Assembly (NCBI GenBank): GCA_034769895.1
Contig: CM068368.1
Coordinates: 338,419,076 to 338,483,075, forward strand
Reading direction: 5' to 3'
DNA length: 64,000 bases
Origin: Magicicada septendecula
Taxonomy: Eukaryota; Arthropoda; Insecta; Hemiptera; Cicadidae
The notes below the pieces were generated by a model. That model had not been told where the DNA came from. It saw only the letters and a list, made by a program, of their open reading frames with translations, and made no database searches. Every line of letters starts with the position of its first letter. The stretch's first letter is position 1. Positions 55,481-64,000 of the stretch are shown in pieces. The position numbers were made by a program, and so were the translations under genes.

Positions 55481-57400
55481 TAGAATTGTAGATCACAAAT
55501 GTTTTTGACCAGACAGGCGAACAGACGAAGGACAAACTGAATTGGCTTACATGGAGAAATATTGTAAGGGTACATATCTTCAACACGCATTAATGAAGCA
55601 ACATGATAAGAATAATGCACTAAATGATTAACACTATGAATTAAAAGGGGTGAGTCAGAGATAAAGGAATGGGTAATTAACATAATTATGCGATCAAACA
55701 AATAAAAGTAATAGTAAAAAGTAACCTCTGATAAAAGAAATGTAGCAAGCAACGAAGCGAACGTTGAAAACAATAGTACAATGCGATTTAACAAAAATAA
55801 CCCAATAGATATGGTAAGTGAGAAAGTAGAACCAGCCAATACCAGTGAAAGGATATATCAAAACAAACAAAATAAGTGAGAAGCTAGAACCATCCACAAC
55901 ACCAGTGATTGACCACATAAGATGAAACCAAATGAGAAGGTGAAGACCAAAATATAAATGGAATAAAATGAAAAGAAATGAAAGGACACAAACAAATAAT
56001 ATAGAACAGAAAAAGTAGAAATGTTACACTCAAATAAAGTAGTGAAAAAGAAACCAATGAATGATAAAGGTAAATGATAATTGTTAGTATCAACCAAATA
56101 AGCAATGTAAATGATAATTGTTAAAATTCAATAACTTAGAGACAAACAAAGTACACTAACCAAATAAATAGAGAGTAACTATTATAAATTACTCTAATAT
56201 GACATGAACTTGTTAACAGTATAATTAACTAATGTAAAGTGAGAGATAGAGAGATAGTGAACATTAGTATGTGAGAAAGAGAATTTGATGTTAGGTAATA
56301 CCCACTAGTAACACTTAAATAAAACATAAAAAGTGCAAAGTAATAGTGTAAAACCCCAAAATTAAATAGAAACCCTATTGATAGTATGAACACCTAATAA
56401 TCAGTGACAAACACTAAAGATTTATGGGTGAGATGTGTTATTAAATAAGACTTTTGTTATTATTAGTAGTAAGATTAATTATAGATAAGGAATACAATGG
56501 TATTCAGGGAAGGAATCTCATGGAGAGTCAAAATGTTGGTGTTACCATGGATAGACGGTAAAGTTTATTTTAGAAAGAATAGGATAAAGAATGTAAAGAC
56601 ACACTCGATAAACATCCTATGTTTTAAGGAAGAGTTAGTTAAGTCAAGTTAAATGGTGTGATGATGTTTATCACCAAGAAATAAATAAGAAGTAACAAAT
56701 GTAAACAAGAGTAGTATAATAACAGTTAAAGAATTGTTTGATTAAGTTTAAGTATAGGAATATGGATGAAGAGTTATACAGGCCATAAACCTAAATGTTA
56801 AGTTATATTTTATAGAGAATAGTAAATAATAAATCAATTATAAACCATGGCAATGTAAATAAGAAAAAAGATAAAATAATACAAATCTAATAATACTGAA
56901 AAGGCAGTTAGAAAACCATAGACAAACCATAATATGTAAACTAATAAAAAACATACAATTATTATAAAACAGACACAAAACCATTTACCAAGTAAACAAA
57001 TCATGTGTAACACAAAACAAAATATGTACAAGGGTAAAATAATATGTAATCTATATAAATTAACAAAAATAGCCAACTACTACCTAGGCCTATGAAATGC
57101 CTAACTGTATAAAACCAATAACAACAAATTGTAAGAAATTAACTATAATATTAGCAAATCAAAGGCAAGTAACTAGTCAATGATAATTAGTGGATCATAT
57201 TAAGAGATAAATGTTAAATTAAGGACATAAAATAAGAAAGAAATGTAATTAAATAATATCAACATGATTGTTCAAACACTAATAAATCAGAAAACCCAGC
57301 TTTGTGGGATGTCAAAATGATCTTTGAAAGATAATACGAACAGCGGTGATAATATTTCATACTTAAATAAGAAGACCGAAGTATAATAGCAATCAGAAGA
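55481..57400. other. A-rich, strand-asymmetric non-coding stretch
   Basis: The plus strand is strongly A-rich and T-poor for ~1.9 kb. Short internal repeats occur. AGTGAGAA(A/G)(G/C)TAGAACCA recurs at about 55821 and 55877, and GTAAATGATAATTGTTA recurs at about 56070 and 56106. Minus-strand open frames are hydrophobic because of the T bias. No gene family is recognised. Confidence 0.5.
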
Positions 57401-58385
57401 TATTTAATCATTTTGAATAAAAATTCAAATATTCTAACAATGGTCTTAATTCATGCATAGCCAATCAGAATCAATCAGTTACAATGACAACTGAACGTTA
57501 TGTATAATATTCCGTTAGAAACGGTTAATCTTATAGTGACGCTCACGAGGAAGAGACGCCAAGCCGTAAATGGCCCAATTTTTTACTTAAAACAGTCAAA
57601 GTGACCAGATTTCTTGAAGTGAAGAACCAAACTACCTGATGAGGGACTAATACATTCAACCCAGGCAACAGACCAGCTTAATTAATCCCAAATTAATTAA
57701 AATCGATCAACTAATACGAAAAAGAAGCAAGGCGTACCTAAATCCCAAGATGATTGAAGATTGAAGACCCAATCGATGAACCCAACCTATTTCAACTGTA
57801 TGACACTACACCTCAAATCAACTGATTGATAAGTATTGCTGAGTTAACCGAATTTCTGAAATAAATTCTCTTTAAATTTTCTCACTACACTTTGAACTCT
57901 CACTATAACTGACGATATTATTTCTTTCAAAGATTAATTAATAAAACATATTTATGAATGCCAACTAACTGAATTATAACCTATGTATTAGACGAATAAC
58001 ACTGGCACACACTTTTAACACCACAGAGTTGAATTCAATGTAAACCTTTTTCATAATTAATTACCACAATTGTAAGGTGGTGTACTTTATTTAAATATCT
58101 TGTTCTAAACTTTTTTATCGTACTTAAAAGAATTCATTGGCAATTTTATTTTGTATAAATAAGAAGACGGCGTCCATCATGGCGTCTGATTAACTTGTAA
58201 TGCCAACCCTGCTTTCTGCTGAGTGAACATTAATTTATTGCCGAGGCAAAAAACTATTATATTAATCTCAATTGTACAAACGTTATTGAAAATTAATAAG
58301 CTATAAAGCCAAATAAATAAGTGTGTATCGTTACTAGCTGTCCTGTAATTATTTCAAGTGTAATAGAATTAGCCAACAATATTTT
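57401..58385. other. Non-coding stretch
   Basis: No gene recognised. It may include a decayed LTR at its right end (see 58386-58540). Confidence 0.4.
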
Positions 58386-58540
58386 ATGTTGGCAACACGT
58401 CCCCCCACTCAAGCGAGATTCGAGTTCCCGCCAGTCGGCGAATGATTCGAATCAAACACTACAGTACCGTAAACAACTGAGATAGAATCTTTTAATTGTT
58501 TTTCTGCAAAATAATTTGGCGCCTATCGGGAAGAAGTAAC
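58386..58540. other. LTR-retrotransposon-like junction signals
   Basis: On the minus strand, a purine run (GAGTGGGGGGA) is followed at once by TGTTGCCAACAT, as a polypurine tract next to an LTR start would be. Separately, on the plus strand, TGGCGCCTATCGGG (58517) resembles the TGGCGCCCAT primer site of the Gypsy element in this window. I found no second LTR and no gag or pol nearby, so this is a weak call. Confidence 0.2.
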
Positions 58541-61500
58541 TAGTGAGTAAGGACAGGTAAGGACACACAGGCTACACGAAGCGTTTGTAACACAGCACGC
58601 ATCCAACGTGCGACTAATAAACGGACCGACACGTCAAAGGGATATTACAAATTAACACCGAAGAAGCGAGTTTATTACAATATTTATATAGAAACGACAG
58701 TGTCTACATTGTAGTGTTCTATAGGCGCCTAGCTCTTGGAAGGAGAAAGAAAAGGGAAGAGATCCAATGAAAAGATGTTGTACATGAATCAGGGGCGAGA
58801 ATAAAATCGCAAAAAAATCCTTTCAAGCGCAGAAGTGTGGCAAGTACAAACAAATTTGTTCAAAAGAGCAAACATTGATTTTGGAATATAGAAGCCTCGA
58901 GGGATCGAGGTGTTGGTAGATAAGAGGTAAAAAAAAGCGTCAGACGTAACGTAATTTGCAAATATATGGGCGAAGGAAATAACTAATAATCAGTCTGCGC
59001 ATAATATTGTAATACAACGTGAAATTGTAGAAGTTCTGTCTCACGAAATAAAGGATCAAAACTAAATATAAGAAATGATATACATATTTCATAAACAAAG
59101 TAGAATGTTCATGAAGTATTCAGTGCTTCGTGTTGATTATGAACCTGTGTCAGCAGCAATCAACCTATTGGTTAAACTCTTAAACCGATCCACGACTATG
59201 AAGCTTAATTTTGTGATCCAAGTAATTTTCTGCTACTTCTATTTTCCTCTTCTTACCTCGTAATTTACACACAACCCATATTTTCCTCTGATACCCAATT
59301 TACATACAACTGGCTCATACTTATAAACTGACACCTTTCTGTAGATAGGATGCTGCTGTGTTCTGAACAAATTGTATTTTACAAAACTCTAGTTTTACTT
59401 CACTTATTCTAGGATGCATCAGTTTAGGTTTAGGTATCAACTTCAAAGCTTAAATCTTGTCTTTTTCTTTCTTTCTTCCTTCCTTGTGTGTATTAGAATG
59501 TGATTATAATGTGGTATCTTTTGGTCACACGTTCCTATAGTGACGGTAATGGTGACGTTGCTGTTACTCAATGTAGAATGAAGGCTATACTCATGACTTT
59601 ATATTGTGGAATAACGCATAATTTTTAATTCCGTCATATAATGAGGTCAAAAGAGATGATGGAAGCCAGGGTCTGTCTGCAAGTCATTAACTTGCGGCGG
59701 TATGACACCAGCAACGTAATATGAAATACGTTGATCATCACCCAGCTGGAATACTATGTTATGGCTTAGTGATGATGTGTCTAAAGCAAATAGAGGGTAC
59801 GGATAATGATATATGTCATTCAGTGATACCGATTATGGAAGATTTTTAAACATTAAATTAAATGGGAAGACAAAATCAAATCGAGTAAATTTAACCCTCT
59901 ACATTTTGAGGGTTGCGAGAAAGTATCGTGTTAATAAAGGTAAAACATTCGAGAAAGAATGAAAAAAAAATTTTAGCAAATCGAGGAAGAGACAAGTTAA
60001 TCCATGTTTACAGACACACAATCACACACAGGATACTGTATAGTTTTCACGTTTTATGTTACGTGCTTGTAAAATCTGGATTTTGCTTACTTCCTAGACG
60101 ACATATTACCAGGTTGGATTATCTTATTAAAGATGACACTTCCTGTAATGTAGCACTGTGTATTGTGAAATAATGCATAATATTTCAATGTGAGGAGCTT
60201 TATAACTTACGTAAGTTGTTAAAGGTTAAAGGATAAAAAATACTTTATTGTTATCTGTAGAGTTGTATTTAATATCCATATGTTGGCGTGCCGCCTAAGA
60301 AGATTACATTGACAATAGTAGCATCAGTATAACGGAAATGGTTACTTCACCAGTAGTAGGTTACAACAAAGTCGGTGCTACTATGATCGACCTATACTGA
60401 AAGATACAATCACTGTAAGTAACATTATTGACCAACGTTAAGTTACTAGAGTAGGAAGTGGGTGTCACAACAGAGTAGAGTAAGGGTGAGACAACAGATC
60501 ATTCATTTGGGTGCGACCAGTCATAGCTAACAGAGCATGTCTCCGAATGATGTATATAGCCTAGGCCTACGACGGTAACAGAGACTTACACATCAACTTG
60601 GTCCGAGGAATGGTCATATTCTGAAAGTTACATCATCATACTAGTCGAGTGTGGCTTCCGAAAAATTAAAAAATAGATTCTCTTGTAAGGGACAAGAATT
60701 TTCTATTGAGTTTTTTATCATGGTCCATAACAAACCCATCTTTTACTTAAAAAAAAATTTTTAAATTATTCTTTCTGAAGTTTTTTGAATATTTCAGTTT
60801 CTAAGTTCAAAATACTTTCCTAATAGCCACGAACATACCAAATTTTAGACTAAAGTATTAAACGGAACGACAACTAAACACAGTTTATTTCGAAAATCGA
60901 AAGTCTATTACTGGTGTTCTATAAATCGTTCAAGCTGACTCGGCCGAAGCATTTCTTTTTAAAAATAAGTCGTTACATCCGCGTCTATTTGACTGTAAGT
61001 TCTTCTGAATCTTCAATACAGGGTGTCCTATGTGGAATGGGACATACTTCAGGAACGCATTCTACAGGCTGAAATAAAGACGAAATTTCATGCAAACATA
61101 ATTCGGAAACGCTTGTTTTCGATTTATGGCTTGTGAAAAATTTCACATTGATTTCTGCTTTAAACCCTACTAAAATTCTTGGAACTTAAATTAAAGAGTA
61201 AATTTGATGGTTTCATATGGTTTTGGATCTGACAAATTTAAAAAAGAGGGTTCCAGAACTGTATAATGAGAAAATTTAATATTATAATATAAAATATAAT
61301 AGAATAGAAAATGTAATGAGGGTTCCAGAACTTTCGTAAATCTCAAAAAAGTGGGGTCTAAAAACACACTTTTTAGGTTTGATGTAAATTTACTTGTTTA
61401 AATTGTTAATAAATATATGTAAATTTGTAGTAAAATTTATAAAGAATTTAATATGAGAAATTTGATGTAGCTAAAGTCTAAAAAAAAACAAATGAACTTT

Positions 61501-62235
61501 ATAAAAATCAAATTTTATTGAAGAAGAAACACAAAAAAGAATGTAAGAAAATTTCCTCTCCTGGTTATTTTTTAAGTACTTAACTCATCTTTACTTAACA
61601 ACAACAATTTATTGAGTTAATAAAAAACAATTTCTATTACTATTGATAGAATAATTAACAAAAATAATTTCAACAACTGTAACTTACTTGTTTAATAAAA
61701 TGTATTAAAAAACTAGTTGGTAGTACTGTATTGTTGAGACTCAAAATAGAATTCAAATCACTAAAAACCTGTTTTACAATTAATTTATAATATGGTAGCA
61801 TAATTATTTATCATAACTAACCTGTAATCTGTGATTCGTAGTGTGTGTTTTTTGTTAAACCTAATTTCGAGATACCACTGCAATTTTCTAATCATGAGTG
61901 TGCAGATGTTGTTTTCGTGTATGGTTTTAGTAATGGAAATTCCCGGGCTGCAAAACATGAATACCAACGAACATTTTCAAATAGGGGAGTCATCTCATAA
62001 CACAAAATTGTCTCTAGTCTTTCATAATTTATGATCTAACAGGTTGTTTGTAACGGTTGCTTGTTCTATTGTATGCATTGTAGAACAGACTGTATCTGAA
62101 TAAGAAAATATCATTCAAATGATACAGCTCAACTCAGCATGGATTTCACATTGAACAGGCATACCTCGTAGTAAAGTCTGAAGAACATTAAAGACTACAG
62201 CCCTGTGTTACACCTTGAGTTATATCAAAACCTCT
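58541..62235. other. Non-coding stretch
   Basis: No gene recognised in 3.7 kb. An ACAGGGTGTCC word at 61018 resembles ends of dispersed insect repeats but lacks a partner. GAGGGTTCCAGAACT occurs twice (about 61247 and 61318). TAGGCCTA lies at 60562. Confidence 0.5.
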
Positions 62236-62239
62236 TTAC

Positions 62240-63345
62240 CACTTTAGAGAAATATCTGTGTGTCCGAATAGAGACTCTTTACCTCTGAAATAAGGTTCTT
62301 AGGGTATCCATTTCTTTGTAGAATTTCCCATAATATCTTCCTCTCTACCTTGTCAAAAGCCTGTTCAAAATCCACGAACGCAATACATGTCGCAAGGTTG
62401 AATTCTCTCCGCTTCTCCAATATTATGTTTATTATGTGGATATTATCCGAGCAGGATCTTCCTTTCCGAAAACCATTTTGAATTTCACCTAATTTGGACT
62501 CTGTTATGGGTTGCAATCTAGTATCTAGTTAGGATCTAGTTAGGATCTTAGTATCCTAAGATATATTTTTTACCCTGCGTTCAAGATACTTAATCCTCTG
62601 TAGTTATTTGTGTTGGATCTACCTCCCTACTTGAAAATTGACACTACATTTGCCATTTTCCAGTGCTCAGGTATGCTACGTACTTCCAATCCAACACCTA
62701 TTTAGCAAATCCAGAAATCTATATTTCAGTAACATTCCCCATATGTCTGTAATTCCGCAGCTATTTCTTCTGAACCAGATGCTTTTCTATTTTTTGTTTT
62801 TCATAACGTTTCTTCTACCTCTTTTACAGATATGTAATATAAACCTTTTGTTTCAATCGCCTCTTCTCTTGTGTCCTCCGATTATCATTGCACCAAAGAT
62901 GTGTATAATGTTTCACCAATCCTGAGTTTCTATTATGTTTAGCTTAACAGTGTGTCTCTGATTGGTTCAGGCTTCTCAGCAGTTTATAAGAGAAGTCCAT
63001 ATGCCCATGTACATCATTTTCCATCTGACAAATAAACCTGTTCCAGCTTTCCCTGAGTGCATTCCTTATTATAGATTTGGCTCTGTTTCTTTTGCCTATA
63101 GTGTTCTCTTGATTCCACCGTGTCCCTCTATATGAAATTCAAATATTTTTTTTCGTAATACCTCTCTTATTTCTTCATTCCATATCAGTAGACCTTCTTC
63201 CATTCAGATCCCAGCCATAATTAAATTGTCTGCTTTATTCGTCTGGTCTATTTCCATTTGCAATGTATGATAAAACTTCTCCGTATCTTCGCCTCTTCCT
63301 TCCTCTGGTGCATACCAACCCCTACACATGTCCTTTTCTGCTGTT
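62240..63345 (-). pseudogene. RTE/Jockey-like LINE fragment: endonuclease and RT core, broken
   Basis: From the right, the minus strand shows a GWYAPEEGRGEDTEKFYHTL endonuclease word (about 63.31-63.25 kb). A MAG word follows where the catalytic MGDFN-type site is expected, then WNEEIREVLRKK. The RT block (62244-62516) reads LGEIQNGFRKGRSCSDNI and IAFVDFEQAFDKVERK, which contains the first catalytic Asp. The YADD box and tail are missing, so the copy is truncated at its 3' side as well. Multiple stops lie between the endonuclease and RT. It may be the same broad clade as the LINE at 12.7-13.8 kb, but the retained parts do not overlap enough to test this. Confidence 0.7.
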
Positions 63346-63354
63346 CTACCTACT

Positions 63355-63790
63355 GTATATGAGCATGTACTCCAGGATGTCTGTTGGCAGCAGGATAAAC
63401 ACCTAATGTGGCAGCGGAGTACGGTGGCACATTCAAAGCTGAGTTAGAAGGCCTACTCCGTGGGTAGACAAGTCTCATAAGCCATGGTGAAAGCAACCTG
63501 TCTAAGGAAAGGAGAGCCTGAAATGAAAACCCAGGTCTTCTAGATTGGGGGTTATTCGATGGGTTGGTATCCCATCCACGCAAAAATTACAGTACTCATA
63601 AGTTTCATAAGAAAAATCCGGACGGATCTAGTGGTAACAGACAAGGCAAGGAAATACTCTTTGGTATAAAGGTTCTTAGGTGGTATACTCTTAGGTACTC
63701 TAAAGGTTGCAGCATGGAATGTAATAGGTCTCAACATGAAGGAGCTAGAGTTAGAGAGGAATCTGTACCCGTTAATTATGACAATATATC
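63355..63790 (+). mobile_element. LINE 5' end: 5' UTR and start of endonuclease domain
   Basis: On the plus strand, KVAAWNVIGLNMKELELE (about 63702-63755) resembles the N-terminal beta strand of LINE endonucleases (xxWNVRGL). The preceding ~340 bp, including CTGTCTAAGGAAAGGAGAGC and CCAGGTCTTCTAGATTGGGG, would be the 5' UTR. The copy stops after ~20 codons, where mariner-like sequence begins. It lies head to head with the minus-strand LINE to its left. Confidence 0.5.
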
Positions 63791-63794
63791 AATT

Positions 63795-63959
63795 CAAGTT
63801 CGCCTTATTGATATTGCGAACAAAGTACTTTTACAAAATTACATGTCAATCATGTTAGAAGTCGTACATCTTGAAAATAGGATGCGAATGTTCTTTCAAC
63901 ATGATTGTGCACCACCTCATTATTCACATGAAGTTGAAAAGTTCTTAAATCTAATTTAA
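63795..63959 (+). pseudogene. Mariner (Tc1/mariner superfamily) transposase fragment
   Basis: The last ~55 codons of an open frame that ends at 63959 contain MFFQHDCAPPHYSHEVEKFL. This is the region around the second catalytic Asp of mariner-like DDE transposases. The stop follows soon after, the third acidic residue and both ends of the element are missing, and the frame continues upstream into LINE sequence. It is an inactive fragment. Confidence 0.65.
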
Positions 63960-64000
63960 TTTTTTTGTAACGTTCATTTTTCTATCGACTTTTCATACAT

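Noticed and set aside
58420-58460. tRNA gene (ATTCGAGTTCCC)
   Set aside because: A B-box-like word only. No A box or cloverleaf could be formed.

Overview
The window is 64 kb of AT-rich, repeat-dominated animal DNA and looks arthropod, most likely insect. The signs are an R1-clade LINE, several RTE-like LINE tails, a Ty3/Gypsy LTR retrotransposon, a hAT MITE, a mariner fragment, very long (CA)n tracts and many TAGGCCTA palindromes. A polyneopteran such as a cockroach or stick insect would fit, but that is inference. I found no cellular protein-coding gene, rRNA or intact tRNA. Every recognisable coding stretch is mobile-element pol, gag or transposase, and most are broken.

Layout. 0-7.7 kb is non-coding, with a 272-bp hAT-type MITE (503-774), (CA)n, (GA)n and purine-rich tracts, and a CpG-dense patch near 6.5 kb. 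7.7-12.25 kb is a nearly complete but decayed R1-like LINE on the minus strand (ORF1 zinc knuckles, endonuclease, reverse transcriptase, poly(A) tail). 12.7-13.8 kb is the 3' half of a second LINE on the plus strand. 17.87-27.43 kb is a Gypsy element on the minus strand with ~1.07 kb LTRs, gag, protease, RT, RNase H and integrase. It carries one gag frameshift, one in-frame stop in pol, and a 1.6-kb solo-LTR-like insertion inside the protease region.

27.4-31.6 kb is mostly non-coding. It ends in a four-copy ~160-bp tandem repeat followed by a CAGA microsatellite and a hairpin, a layout that recalls non-autonomous Helitron-like elements. 31.6-40.14 kb is the most striking part: the 3' end of an RTE-like LINE runs in the same reading frame into a ~7.8-kb tandem array of an 87-bp monomer. 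That monomer is the LINE's own last coding segment plus its CAA-rich tail. The array has higher-order structure: a 2,443-bp block present twice with almost no differences, and nested 152-bp dimers. Long open frames over the array are by-products of the 87 = 3 x 29 period, not genes.

40.1-62.2 kb is largely non-coding, with LINE tail fragments (49.1 and 51.1-51.7 kb), a tRNA-like SINE (52.24-52.59 kb), long (CA)n tracts, and an A-rich strand-asymmetric stretch (55.5-57.4 kb). The right end holds a minus-strand LINE fragment (62.2-63.3 kb), a head-to-head plus-strand LINE 5' end, and a mariner-like transposase fragment.

Nothing suggests genes acting together. The window reads as intergenic or heterochromatin-like DNA shaped by retrotransposition, nested insertion and satellite amplification.
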